A stretch of 64,000 bases of DNA, taken from NCBI GenBank assembly GCA_050084515.1, contig CM114275.1, positions 6,200,001 through 6,264,000 of the forward strand, read 5' to 3'. The position numbers and the translations under genes are program-made. The notes under the pieces are model-generated. The model saw only the letters and a list, made by a program, of their open reading frames with translations, was not told the DNA's origin and made no database searches. Below, in pieces: positions 47,696 through 60,175 of the stretch. The DNA is from Blasia pusilla. Lineage: Eukaryota > Marchantiophyta > Marchantiopsida > Blasiales. Each line of letters starts with the position of its first letter. Position 1 is the first letter of the stretch.

Positions 47696-48525
47696 CAGTA
47701 GTAAGGTCCATGTCAGAATCAGAGACGCTCAGTTATCAGGACACAATGGAAACACGGAAGTCTTGTGTCCAAAGCAGGGCATGCTCATTGATATCATCGA
47801 AATGTTCTGATGTCGTTCTCACCTGAGGTCTGGGATATCCATCCAATGGGCCACTTCACGTTCTTCTGGAGTAGAGTGTATTCCTGCTCAATGTCGTACC
47901 TAAGGAAATACAAGCATTGCACAAGCTTAACACTTGTCTCTAGTAGGTTGATATCATGTTAAAGCAGACTTTATACATCTTCCATGATCTCGTTGATTAC
48001 TATTGAAAATGCGAGTGAGAGGCCTAGGCTCCTCGAGTGTTGATTTTGAGAGAAGTGAGCTTTGCATCCAACATCGGCTTTGTTTGATAGGTCACATTGA
48101 TTAGATATAGATTGGCTCATGTACATCCTCACAGCTCCACTCCCTTGAGTCAAGTCCATTCCAAGATTTTATCCCCTGGAATCTTGACATCCTAGGAACT
48201 GCCTAAAGGGTATATGGGCCTTCGATTGGTAAGAGCCCAACCATCGATAGGCAATGAGTCCATTAGATATAGGACAAGCTTGGAAAAACTTGTACCTTAA
48301 CCATTGGCTTGCTTGATAAGTTTGAAAGACATTGTGAGAATAGAAAAGAGGTCAATGCATAGCAGTACATACATAAATTTGATAGTGAAGAGTTGTTTGG
48401 TGTAGCAAATCTAGGACATTCAAGAGTTTTGTACGTGGCTAATATTCCATGCTTATTAATCTGCTGGACAAAATATTCATCTCGATAACTATTTCATGTT
48501 GTTTGTTTTATGTTCAGCTCGCACA
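47696..48525. other. Intergenic, no gene recognised
   Basis: Short frames only. A splice-acceptor-like TGTTCAG lies at 48,510-48,516 just ahead of the PHD relic, so that relic may come from an internal exon. Confidence 0.4.
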
Positions 48526-49218
48526 ATGCCTAGGAAGAAACAAAAATGCATGAACAACCCTCACTCAATGAAGTTTCGCAAAGAGAAGGGATCCTCTTCT
48601 TCTGAATAAGTTCCTCTCATTTCTAGGTTTTCAGACTTAGAGTTACAACAATGTAGCCCATATATTTGTGCCATATGTGATTTTCATGGGGATTTGGTCA
48701 TCTGTGGTGGGCCTTGCCATCGCCAATTTCATTTTGTTCATGATGTTGGCGAGACAGTTGGTTCTTGCCTTGCTGTAGTTATTCCACAAGAGAAAATGCA
48801 CGAGAGTTGATATTGTCCCGAGTGTGAAACAAAGAGAGCAATGTGTTTCAAGTGCCGCCATATCTTTCCTATAAACTCAAGTGTCATTAGGAAATGCCCT
48901 CGTCCATACTGCGTAAGATTTTATTGTTATACATGCTTGCCCTATCATGCCACGTCTTGCCCACTCCATACATGTGTGACATGCAAGCAGGAGCATGTAG
49001 ATGAGCACTTGGCACATGATGCCATTCAGTGTTTGAGATGTCTAACTATATGACATATTGGTTGTCTTAAGGAGATCCAAAAACGTGGATATGCTAAAGA
49101 GAGAGTAGCTTGGCATCACACGACACATGATCAAACGTGTTTGATGATCTATTGCCCTGATCATGAACTTGACCCTATACTAGGCACTGCACTGAAAGAT
49201 CATATTTTGTGGGTTTGA
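48526..49218 (+). pseudogene. EDM2-like PHD-finger region, relic with four in-frame stops
   Basis: One frame runs from ATG 48,526 and encodes a Cys/His-rich region like the double PHD block of plant EDM2 chromatin proteins. It starts with CAICDFHGDLVICGGPC and HRQFHFVHDVG, then YCPECETKRAMCFKCRHIF, CPRPYCVRFYCYTCLPYHA, CPLHTCVTCKQEHVD and QCLRCLTI, and ends with YCPDHELDPILGTALKDHI, close to the segment that follows the PHD block in EDM2. Four in-frame stops (about 48,606, 48,808, 49,051 and 49,216) but no frameshift were found. In EDM2 these fingers read histone marks to control transcription and silencing of intronic repeats. No SET-like or other EDM2 domains follow; instead the transposase relic begins 340 bp later on the same strand. 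Confidence 0.7.
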
Positions 49219-49561
49219 CATATTGGGCTCTCGAGAAAGATGGTGTTTTTTAGCAAGTATAGAGTCAAGAGACAAAACCTGTAAGATTGACTTCATAATT
49301 TTCTCACGAGTTGATGCGGACTCTAATATTTAGGTTTGTCACAAAGAAGCCTATTGCTAAAGGATTTTACAAATATGCATATTTTGTAAATTGAATTTTG
49401 TCATATGTACCATGTGAGCATTATGTGCATAAGGTTTGTTTGGAAGAACCTAACTAGCCCCATATATTATATGTTTTTGTTGTTCATGACACATGTTCAT
49501 CCCTCATGAAAACAAAGTGAACCATATTTTAGGCATTTATAGCATCTAGTCTAAAGAAGCA

Positions 49562-52500
49562 ATGGCTACTCCAAGGACCAACTCTGTTAGACTACTCCAT
49601 AAGGATGGGGAAGGTAAGAGTGAAGTGCCCATATGTGTTCTATCCTTCAAAGAGGGGCAAACTCTTGAAAATTTTAGGGTCAAATATGGGGAGGTCATTG
49701 ATTTTGATTTTGACTTTTGGGATGATAGGTTGCCAAGAAGAGTGAAACCTGGTGTGGAGAAGTTGATTGAGCTTTCTGAACTAGAAGGGAATGTCTATGT
49801 GATTGAAGAGCAATCATCTATGCTTGGGAAGGTGACACAAGTGTCTTCCCACTCTTCTGTGTCAACCATAGCAGACTCACTAGATGAGTTTGTTGCTATA
49901 GATAATGTTCATGTTCAAGGACAAGAAGCCCCTTCCCTTGCTTGAGAGGGCTTTCTTTGAGTCAGTTCTAATCTGTGAAGCCGCTGATAAACAGTGGAAA
50001 GATTAATGGAGGAGATTTCAGAAGCACGTAGAGAAGGAGGGATACAACGACCATAATTGGAAAGTCAAGATATGGGATGAGGGGACTGAGATATTTGGAC
50101 ATTTGGACTGTCTTGAGTGTAGATCCAAATATGGTAAACCTAATGCTTATCAAAATCCCAAACTTATTTCAAATTGCTTTACCAATTTCAGGACAAAGCA
50201 TATTACCTCTGATAAACACAAGGAGAATTATTGTAGGAAAGGGGGTTTGCCATTGGGATTGGTCGCTATAGAGTCTCTTGCACAGAGACCAACATTTGAT
50301 CATGGTGAAGCAATTGCATTTGGTTTAGAGATAGCCCATCGGTTGAATGTGGAGGCGGGGGATGGCAACTCAGTATTCTCTGTGGTACTATCTCCCAATA
50401 CTCCGCAGTATGCAAATAAGTCATTCCTGTTTAGGGTGAGATGCACAATGTGTGGGAATCTGCACACGGAGTTATGTCCTAGAAAGCTGACTTTGGAGCA
50501 TAATTTGAGAACACACATGGTCATCCGTGATCATTTGGATGCATTGGAGACCAAAGAGATATCTAAGGATATTGTGGTGAGGTCCGGTAAACGAGGAACA
50601 CCTAGGAAGCCTGATCCTAGGGACCAGCATCCCTCACAAAATTCACTTTTAAATTCTTCAAGGAGGATAGGAACCAAGCAGGGAGCAGTACATGCAGAGG
50701 TGGGTTGGCAGAGATTGATCCTAGCAATAGCTTGCTTTGTTGGGGCTTATGGGATGAAAAGATTAGGTGGAGAGGAAGAGGAGATAGGAATGTTAAGGGC
50801 ATATTGGATGATCAGCATGGTGGTAATATGTGGGATTGTGAGCTAACCACTGTTGTGCAGGTTTTCAATCCATCTACAGATATTGTGGTGAATATACAAG
50901 GTTGTTTTAGACACAAATTGTGTTGTAGGTTGTTGCTTAATGGAGGAGGCTATAAGAATCTCACATGCAGTAAGTGCTATTCTATCATGCGTGAGGATGA
51001 TTTTCGTGGCCGGGTCTACAGGGAAGCGGAAGCTTTAGTGCATAGAGGGGAGAGGGATACAAAAAGTGGATTGAGATTGGATTATTTGACCAACCATGAG
51101 CTCAAGGAACAAGTCCAAAATTTGAACTCAACACCCCGTAAAGAGCGTTGGCTTCTTGCACAACAAGCTCAAAAAGCGTGTGCCTTGAGTACTAGAAAAC
51201 AAAAATTAGAAGAATTGCTAGAAGTAGCTGCTGATAGAAAGGATTTGAGACTCTTTCTCAAGAATATATTGAACGGGCATAGGAATGGTGCTTTTGGTAG
51301 GTATTGTGGCATTTTCTACAAGATGTAGCTCGTAACTTACAAAGATCTGCTAAGGATGCCCGTTACAACAAGCAAACAAAGGCCATAGCTCAGGAAATAT
51401 TGCAATTTGGTGGTCGACAAGTGGCTCATTGTTTTACCAGGAACTTAGCTGGGCCAAGCTTTAAGACCCTCAAACGTGACGGGGCTAAACTCCCTCCTTT
51501 TCGTGTTGGGCTAAGATCTGCAATATTCAAGGAAGTGGCCAGAGTATTAGCTGAATCAAAGTGAGTCCTTGGTATTGAGGGAGATGTACCAGTCATATTT
51601 GTTGAAGATGAAACTCGAATCAAAGAAAGGCCACGGTGAGTGCAAATCTGGAATGCTGTACTTTTTAATTGAGCATATGTATGATTGAACTATGTATTCA
51701 AATTGAATTCAAAATCTATATATTCACAATCACGTTGCTAAATGTCATTTTTTGTTTTTGTTGTCAGATGGGGGGCCAAATATGACACTCTGAACTTTGG
51801 TTTTTGTGGGCCAGTAGAACAACACAAATGCTCGTTTGGACTTGAAGTATCTGTTGGGGATGGTAATGAGGGCTATGAAACGATTGTAAGTACTTTTGGG
51901 GAGTACACAAAGGGGCAATATGCTAGAGTAATCATTGTGAATCCTTTACATGAATCTATGCCCAAATTGGCACTATGTGTTACTGCAACATGTAATAAGT
52001 TCAATGCAGATTGGGTTTGAGAGCATTGGGAACAGTGTAAAGTTATGTGGGATGAGTATTGTCCACCTACTGTTGGTCCTGTCTTGGGGTATGGAAGCGA
52101 TGGTGATGCCCGTCGTAGAAAGTTGATGTTAGAGGATTACAGAGGAAAATATGGCTCTTATCCTAGGTATGGAGTTGGGTGGGAAGGTTGGCAGTACTCT
52201 GTCTCAATTCTTCCAAATGGTGATTTGTATGGCTTTGGAGATCAAGATCAGCCACACAATGGAAAGAAATTGATAAATCCCATGAATAGAGTTTCTTCCC
52301 CATTGGTTTTGGGAGCTCAACATGTAGGATTGTCTTATGTGACTAACGTTCATAATCATTACCTTATTCATAAACATGGCTTAAACTGGGATGATGTGAA
52401 TAGGACAGATAGACAAAATTGGGTTGGCCCCCAACGGATTGCTACAAGGAGAGTGCAAGGATGTTTGCAGAACATGTTTGAACATATAGGCGTACGTCAC

Positions 52501-54151
52501 GAGAGAAGTTTAGGGACTCAGTTGTACTTGGAGATTGTTGCAGATTACATTGATGTTTTATTTTCCCCAAAGCATGATTTAAGGGCCCGTGTTGTTCTAA
52601 CCTCAAAAGTTTCATGGTTTTTTCGTTTGTGGAAGCTTTGTTTGGCATATGGTGACCACTCTGTTGGTGGCAATGTTGCAGCTCTCACAGAGAAGAACAT
52701 GATATCTACTCAAGCTTTCCATGATGTTAACATGTCTTGTCGTTTCATTGTGTTGCTAATTTGTCCATTTAGAGACAAAATTTCCATATTTACAAGTTCC
52801 ATTTCATTTCTTGGGTTCTGATTGCTGTGAGATATTTTTCAGCAAGGTAGGGGGCATGAGTGGCCATGAGAGAAGCTATGACTTTGGAAGTTTGTTGGAT
52901 AGTGTTGTTGGCCTAAATCGTCTTGCAGGCCTGGAGTGTGGACCTGAGGGCCTTAAGGTTGGCCGCTCCCACAAGAAGCAAGACCATGTGTGGGGAAAGA
53001 TTCATCCTTTTGGTGATCGTGAATGTGCACATAATCTATTAGATTATTCTCTAGTATCGTCCAATGAGTTAGTTGTCAATGCTCTTAAGGATGGTTTGGA
53101 TGCAACTAGAGTTTTATTGTGCAAGTTACAAATGTCTCCAAGAAGTTAGTTGCCTACAACGAGAAGGAGGTGGTGGATCTCTCCTTGGGAAGTAGAAGCT
53201 GAGACATGACCTGATACAAGTATTATGCTTTAAGCCCTTGTTGTTGACGATTTTGAGGAGCAGAGAGAGCATGTAACCACAGTAGGGCCACGTCCAGAAG
53301 GGGACTTTTATGAATGGGATGACCCAGAGGATGATCTAAATCGTACAGATGAATGGGTGATGGAGGAAGACACTAATGTTGATGTTGTGATTCAAAATGC
53401 AAGTCTTATGGATGATGTAGAGAACTTTGAAATTGATGCATCTACAGAGCTCGAAACTTTAGGCCATGAAGTGAGACATATTCTAGCATCTATGGTGTCA
53501 GATCTAACTAATGTGAGTGGTTCTCAAAAATTCAATCCAACCGTGACATGTGAGGGTAAGATTCTTTACAAATCTACTGTGGTAAGTCAATTAGTAGGCA
53601 ATCCGCTCTTGTCAAAGGATAGGCTCATCAGAGTGAAACAAGTTTTGTACTACACTACTGGTAAGAGAAAGGAACGTGAAGAGGGCTCTACTACATGTTT
53701 TGTTGATGTTGGTTTATATTGTGCAGTTGCTTTTGAGACAATAGATAACTCGTGTCCTTCAACAAGATCAACTAGGGCAAAAAGAGGTGAGAAGCGAGGG
53801 AGAGGGATAAGGAAGGAATGGAGATGGCAGATGGGCCAACAATAGGAAAAGAGTTCTGGCTAGGGCGGATTGTTATGATACACAGTGGGGCAAGCATCGA
53901 GCTCCTATTGATTTGTTAGACAGGTATGTACCTACTGTTGGTCAAACAGGTTGCGTATGTCAATTTTTGTTGTTGAGAAAAGTAACAACAAATCTCAATT
54001 CACATATGACACAACTGATTTGCAATGGATTGATATTGAAATGGTAATATCGAATGTAACATTAACTATGAAGCAGGGGCTTGAGCGCATCTATGTATTA
54101 GATCCTATTGATAGGCAAGCAATGGATGATTATCTACAAACGATGACATAG
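49562..54151 (+). pseudogene. Decayed RNase-H-fold transposase, P-element/THAP9-like organisation
   Basis: A roughly 1,400-codon coding relic in one direction, broken by frameshifts (near 49,930, 50,700, 51,303, 52,780) and stops. In order: an acidic N-terminal part from ATG 49,562; a zinc-finger-like block (CLECRSKYGK...HKENYC); a second (CTMCGNLHTELC...HNLRTH); a Cys pair plus basic coiled region (CSKCYSIM...RRGERD, ELLEVAADRKDL); then the core. The core shows VIFVEDETRIKERPRW (position of the first Asp), FGDQDQPHNGKKLINP (second acidic site), a helical insert (WVGPQRIATRRVQGCL), and FLGSDCCEIFFSKVGG (final acidic site). This order parallels P/THAP9 transposases. A canonical intron, 51,636-51,767, interrupts the first motif in frame. 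The C-terminal acidic tail includes DFYEWDDPEDDLN. Catalytic assignment is inferred from motif order only. Confidence 0.6.
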
Positions 54152-54256
54152 TTCTTGTTTTGAAATGTACATATATATGTTTAACATAATTTTGAGTTTC
54201 ATTTTTTGCTGAGTAAGCATTTTTTGTTTATTGATTGATACAATTAGTGGGTATAT

Positions 54257-54440
54257 AGGATAGACTAGGGGGGTGATCGATTGGCATGATGAGTTTATAC
54301 TCATTCAAGGGTTCAATTCCCTTGCATCACAGAGCTGTTTAAAATGGATGAAGAGGATAGACTATTGGGGTAATAGATTGATAGAATGAGTTTATATTCA
54401 TCTAATGATTAAGACTGTTACCTTGCATCAAATATTTGGT
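54257..54440 (+). repeat. Two-copy 97-bp repeat with tRNA-like arm
   Basis: AGGATAGACTA starts at 54,257 and 54,354. The first copy contains AAGGGTTCAATTCCCTT, a perfect 5-bp stem with a 7-nt loop matching a T-arm and Pol III B box, a further 5-bp stem ATGAG/CTCAT, and GTGAT/ATCAC able to pair as a shortened acceptor. The D-arm region is too short and the anticodon loop has 6 nt, so this is a tRNA-derived relic rather than a working tRNA. The second copy has lost the B box. Confidence 0.5.
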
Positions 54441-54718
54441 TGTTGTAACTTATAGCAAGTATTGTGACCTATATCTTATTCATGAACATGGTGGCTAGAA
54501 GTAAGAACTTCTCTTTACTTCCAAGGGTTTTTTAATTCTTCTGAAAACTTTCCTTGAAAATTTGTAGGGGCCCAAATTTATGGATTTAGGACATTTCTAA
54601 GTAAGAAAGAGGGGTAAAATAAATTTCGAGAACTTTAAAGTTAGAGGGTCCAGACCTTAAAACGTCGCAGGTGATGTAGAGGCCTACATATAGTGACCCC
54701 CCCACGAGAAAATACATT

Positions 54719-54912
54719 AAGAAAATTTTTCCACTTATACTTGGTTATGCTATGACTGCTCATAAGAGTCAATCTGCAACTATTTTTTGACATTGCTTGT
54801 TAGTAATGAGATCAGTCTTTGCTATTGGTCTTGTTTATGTTATGTTATTACGAATTAAAACGAGGCATCTACTTAGAATACTTGGTCATTTGGAACCTCA
54901 AGATTTTAGTGT
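54719..54912 (+). pseudogene. PIF1-like helicase C-terminal scrap
   Basis: One frame reads KKIFPLILGYAMTAHKSQSA, then one in-frame TGA, then FAIGLVYVML and RILGHLEPQDF. This is the motif V-VI region of PIF1-type helicases. It is not the same sequence as the Helitron helicase end at 43.1 kb (which has MTINKSQGQTL), so it comes from a different element or gene. No upstream helicase motifs are recognisable. Confidence 0.6.
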
Positions 54913-57900
54913 ATTTGGTTCAAGCTTATAACCTTTAATAGTTATTTCACTTTATTTTTCTACTAGTGACCATCGTATGTCACGCCAATTCAGCAAGAGG
55001 AATAATAGCAAGGACATCATCTCAGACTCGGGATAGCGCTTCCTCTATATCAGTATGAGACGAACTCAAACTCCTTCCCTTCAGTTTTATGCTCCGCACC
55101 AGTAAATGAGCAAGGCCTCTCTTCACCTGAGGTTTGTTGTTTTAAATTTCTTTGCTTCTACTTGAAAAAATATTGGCTTGCCTACTCTAAACTAACATAC
55201 TCTCATCAAGTTGCTTTGAACTACTTGGATTTCACCAATGTGATTTTGAACGCCATTAATACATTACAAGAAGAGATTAGACTACGTTACACTAGTCTGA
55301 TAGAAAATCATATGAAATATTTAGAAAATTTGGAAATAATGTTTGCTTTCTGGGTGCATGATATCATTGGCCATTAGATTCAAACCTTGACTAGCCAAAG
55401 GTAGATGTGGGACTCCAAATTCAACACAATTCACAAAGATGGACCAATATCAAGTCAGAAAACAACTTCTTTTAAATTCAAAATTCTAAAGTGTTGCATT
55501 TATACTTTCACGTAAATAATAGCCTACTTTAACTAACACACTATTTCATCCATTCTTCTTGTAGAAATCCATAAGTAGTCCTTGCGCTTCATGAATGTAG
55601 ATTCAAGGAATCCTCTCTAATAAGAAAAGATGCCACACGGCTCTTCGACCTTATTTCTGATGGAATACGTTTGGATCAACTCCGAACACTTAGGCATGAG
55701 ATGCATTTGCCAATTGGCATGCTCCTTGACTTACCATCTATTAAAGAAAATCATTTTCTTGACCCTATGAAACTAGCATGGGATGATGGGCAGTATCCTG
55801 ACTTTATTCCTCTCCCAATTGACCTAGACAATCACCAAAAACCTACCTTGTTTCTTAAGTTTTAGGATGCTATCACTGTCTTATCAACTCTTGGAACTTC
55901 TAATGTACATGCCACTTCCTCTTCCTTCCCTTAGACTTCACAAAGCCCAGTAGAAGCTCTAGCCATGCCTAATGCCCCCAAAGGACAACTTTGAACCAAA
56001 CCTTTTGGCTAGCTCACCAAACAAACAAAAGTGTGCCTAGTTGATTATGAGCTCTTTCCAAATCCAAGTATGGTCCAAGTATGGAGACTATGTTATAAAC
56101 TACTTCATGTTAAGTGTGTATACTTTTCTTCATGCTCTCCATGCTGAATTCTGATATTACTACATGTTGTTCGTCATCACAGGGTTTTGGCGCACTTGTG
56201 GACATTACCATGATGATTTTTTTTATTGGCATATGATTTCCATATATTTTTATAGGGTTCCTGTGCATTAGGGACATTGCCATGATTTTTTAATGTTGGC
56301 ATATGCTTTCCATATATTTTCCTAGGATTCTCGCACACTTGTAGATATCATCATGATGCTTTTTCTGACATATGCTTTCCATGTATTTTTAGGCATATAC
56401 ATCTCTTCTATTTTTTAACTCTCATATTACAATACATACACTTAAGGAACATATTAGTTTACACATATTTACTTCTCTGCAAACAACCTTTAGGATTTTA
56501 TCAAATATTTTAAGTTTACCTTCTACACATGTTGGATGATATATTCATTATCTCTTAAATTCTCTTTCCTATTGTATTTCTATGATTTAGTGTTTGATAC
56601 AATCATTAGCTTAAACACAAGAATGTGTTTTATTTACTATGTTATTGTATGCATCTATTCATACAATCCATGATGCTCCTCCGACTAACGTGTATGGTCT
56701 TATTTCAACTCAAATGTTAAACAAATTTTACCAATTATTGTTTTGCTGCTCCAAGCTTTATAGATAATTCATTTATATTTACTAGCAACAATAATTATAA
56801 TCTCATTTTCTCTTCTACAGAGAACATGTGTGCGTACCCAACGTCCATCCAGACGTGGACCATTTCATCAAACGGAAGTTGGCCAATCCCATTCAAGTCT
56901 TGTTGGTAATATGGCAGTTAAATATATGGACGTATCTATGTCATATGAAGATGACATAGATCGCTCAACATCTGCCTTGGTTTCTCAACATCACAACGAT
57001 TCACATGATGTTCATAGTGCCAAGGAGCATATATTCAAACTATCCACTATGGTAGAAACTCATTAACTTGCTTAATTCTTCAATATTCTGAGATTCTTGC
57101 ACGATCAATATTCTGAGATTGAATCCATCAAAAAGCAATTAAAAGAGGAAAGAGCTCAGCTTTCTGATTTTGCAAAGGACATAGATCCTCTAATAGAAAA
57201 GAGTCCAAAGTTGTCCCTCCTGTAAGCTTTGATTCAATCTATGTTATGTGACTATAGAAGGGGTAGAGTGCTTACTATAGAAGATAGAGTGCTACTCTAT
57301 CTCTACCTATTGACAACAAATCTCACATGATAGGTTCTTGCTCTAGTTCAAGTACACTTTGCCCATTTCAAAGTTGCCTTGCTATGACAATGAGGCTAAA
57401 TTGTAGCCTTTTGGAAATTTTTGTCTCTCCTAGAAGTTTTTTTTGCAGATTTTCAAAAATCTCTTATAGTAACGCTCACACTCAAGTACACAACTTTTGC
57501 AATTTTTTTCTATGTCTATATTGTTTTAGCAATGATTGGGATCAGATCCCACTTTTATTCTCTTTGGTTCATTAACATTACAATACTTCATTTTAGTATG
57601 CTTAATGACATTTTGTATGGCTCTCTACCATATCCAACTGAAATTCTGCATTGCATATGTACACATAAGCAAGCCAACTACATTTACAATCCGATTCACA
57701 TTCAATTTTTTTGTCAATTCTTCTTTTGCTATTCGGGGACCTCTTTTACAAGCTATTACTTCCATAGTCAAGATTTTTTTTGAGATTCATGCATTCAAGA
57801 TACATACAATACTTGCAAAGTATACATTGGAAATATGTGTGTGATATATTCAAGTAAAGCAACCCTTTTCCACACACTTATAATACACTAATACAATCCA

Positions 57901-58206
57901 AAATAAGGTTCTTCTCATATTCATGTTCTACATTGTTTCAACCATTCACAGTGTGCGATAAGAGTACCATCGAATCCATTTTGATCATTCCTACTGTCCA
58001 ATTTGGTTCATTTTCTGGTTCCTATTACAACTATGCAATATAATTAAATATTTCCAAATTTAAGAAAGAACTATTTTTGCTTGCTCTTGCGGAAATTTAT
58101 TTTAGTGCACCCACCAAATCATATTTATCACGGTCTCTACAAGTGCTCGTCATTTATTTCTTTTGCTATCTAGACCATCCACTTGTCCGATGCAAGTATA
58201 TCTATA
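54913..58206. other. AT-rich stretch with unrecognised coding-like scraps
   Basis: Scraps in the plus direction look protein-like but match nothing I know: 55,671-55,865 (LRHEMHLPIGMLLDLPSIKE), 56,830-57,066 (Ser/His-rich), and 57,102-57,222, a short coiled-coil-like run (EIESIKKQLKEERAQLSDF). They could be parts of one decayed mobile element together with the helicase scrap. The T-rich frames at 57,327-57,844 are low-complexity. Confidence 0.3.
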
Positions 58207-58276
58207 TAATAATTGGCGACCATAATCTTAATAATTGGCGACCAATATCTTGTCGTATGCATAATACGACAAGATA
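58207..58276. repeat. Short direct repeat followed by a 13-bp hairpin
   Basis: TAATAATTGGCGACCA occurs twice, 23 bp apart (58,207 and 58,230). It is followed by TATCTTGTCGTAT (58,246-58,258) and its exact reverse complement (58,264-58,276) around a 5-nt loop. Confidence 0.85.
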
Positions 58277-58279
58277 GTG

Positions 58280-58851
58280 GGACAATAGGATAAAATAGGC
58301 AACACTATTGAATTTTGTTGCATTAGTCCCATTAGATGGGTAGAAATAGAAAAAAGAAACGAATAGGATTTGAATGGAATATATATTAATCAATTATTAA
58401 TTAATTAAATAGTATAATGGGTGATTATAAATATTAATAAAATATAATTAATATGATAAATAACCAAAATTTTAGAATTTTTACCTTAATTCATATTTTC
58501 TGGAGAAAGGAATAAATATTTAATGGAGGAGTAGATTTTTTTAATTTTATGGAAAGATAAAATTACTTTGTGAACTGTGATATCATTTAAATTTGAATGG
58601 AGGATTATAATTACTAAGAACAGTGGAATGTTATTATTCTTCTAAGATTTTAGAAAATAGAAATCATATTTAAAATTTGAAATAAATAGCATAATCATTT
58701 AAGAAATAATTATATTAATTCACATGTTATATTTTGGGAAAAGAAAATGAATCTGAATGATAAAAGAAAAATTTGAATTTTTACGCAACATCGTTAATCC
58801 TTTCACTAACAAAAACTCTTCAAACATATTTTTGTTTTCCGTGCATCGCAC
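58280..58851. mobile_element. AT-rich Helitron-like non-autonomous segment
   Basis: Extremely AT-rich with GGAAAAGAAAATGAA-type tracts like those in intron 1 of the C2HC gene, ending in CCGTGCATCGCAC at 58,839-58,851. The shared texture and motif suggest one family. Ends are not defined. Confidence 0.3.
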
Positions 58852-60175
58852 TAATGTTAATTAGTCTCTCTTCCATCGGAGAGGTTTTTAAACATTTTAT
58901 TATTTATTATTCGTATCCTATGGTTGAGAATTTATTAATGAATAAATTCTCAACTATGGAGGTGGAGGACTATGGCGGAGGAGATGGAGGGACGTCTAGA
59001 ATTTTGCTTGTAGCTATTTCCATGGTGATCCAATCTTTTCAATCTAAAGCCCAATGTGTTCATCTTCTCAAGCTTGGACTTTGGGGTCTTCGTTTTTCCA
59101 TTTAAGATTGAGTTTTCCAAAGTTCTTGGGATCTTTGGACCTCCTTCTTTCTTAAATGTGCTCATAGATTCCTATACATAATTTCACACATAGTGCTCTC
59201 CTTATAGAGTGATACCGGATTACCATCCGTTTAAGGGATTCCTCTGGCTCTTTTGATACGGGTTGGGCCCAACATTATGAGCTCATTCCCTCATAGCAAT
59301 CATTGGTGGGTGGCTCACTTACTCATCACATCCTCTTTTTTGGTGTTTCCAATTTTTTTCATAACTTTCTTTTGGAGTGTTGGTTTTGGACGTGTTTGGG
59401 CTTGTTTTGATCGTCTTGACAAGCTCATTTTTTTCATATCAAGTAGTTTTTCTAGTTTTTTTCCTTCTCCGTACGTGCCTATTTTGGTGTACGGGTTTGT
59501 TTTAGGTCAATTCCTTCCAAAAATCTTCCTTGTTCTTTCAACTCCTTACCTTATTGTTTCGCCCCTACATACGTTTGCCACCTCCTTAAGGACATTAGAA
59601 TTTTATATTCTTATATACGTTTAAGACACAGCACATAAGAGGACTTCCCTGAAGTTGTGGTAGACCTAGACAAAGTACGACCCCTTGCGGTTGGTGAGTA
59701 CACAATTATCCACCTTTGGCGGGTGGTCCCTAGCCGTTCTTGAAGGCTTTGCTTCCCCGTGACATCACTCTACCATTTGCCTGCGGATAGTTCATAACTG
59801 ATCCATTCCCCCTCCCCACAACATTTCTTTCGTCGGGACCCACCCTCGAGGTGGCGAATTGCGTCATCTCCGCGCCCTGCCTGGGAGTAACGTATGTTAT
59901 ATCGCGACACATGGCGATTCGTACTTTGGTAGAGGTTGGACGACTTGAGAACTTGAGAATTGGCCGACTTTCATGAGCTTGTGTCAGTCAGTCCTTCCGA
60001 TACCATATAGATAACTTTTCATTTTCAATTGCTTTTTATATTTTTCTTATAGTAACTTTCAATCGTAAATTCGGTATTGCCTAATCTTCTTCTCTCCATC
60101 GAAATTTCTTTTGGATGGATTCCACTACTTTTGTTTTTCTCGTTATCCTCGTGCTTTCTCCAAACCACGTTTCAT
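58852..60175. other. Upstream region of the reverse transcriptase element
   Basis: T-rich frames to 59,630, then a GC-richer segment (59,640-59,960) directly ahead of the element's coding start. That segment could be the element's 5' leader. No gene recognised. Confidence 0.35.

Noticed and set aside
48526-49218. Alternative genetic code or stop readthrough explaining in-frame stops
   Set aside because: The intact genes here use TAG, TGA and TAA as normal terminators, and the relics with stops also have other signs of decay.
54270-54332. Functional tRNA gene
   Set aside because: The T-arm is good, but the D-arm region is too short, the anticodon loop has 6 nt and the acceptor stem pairs over only 5 bp.
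57327-57844. Overlapping ORFs of 82-120 codons
   Set aside because: Phe/Ile/Tyr-rich translations of T-rich DNA in several frames at once, with no motifs.
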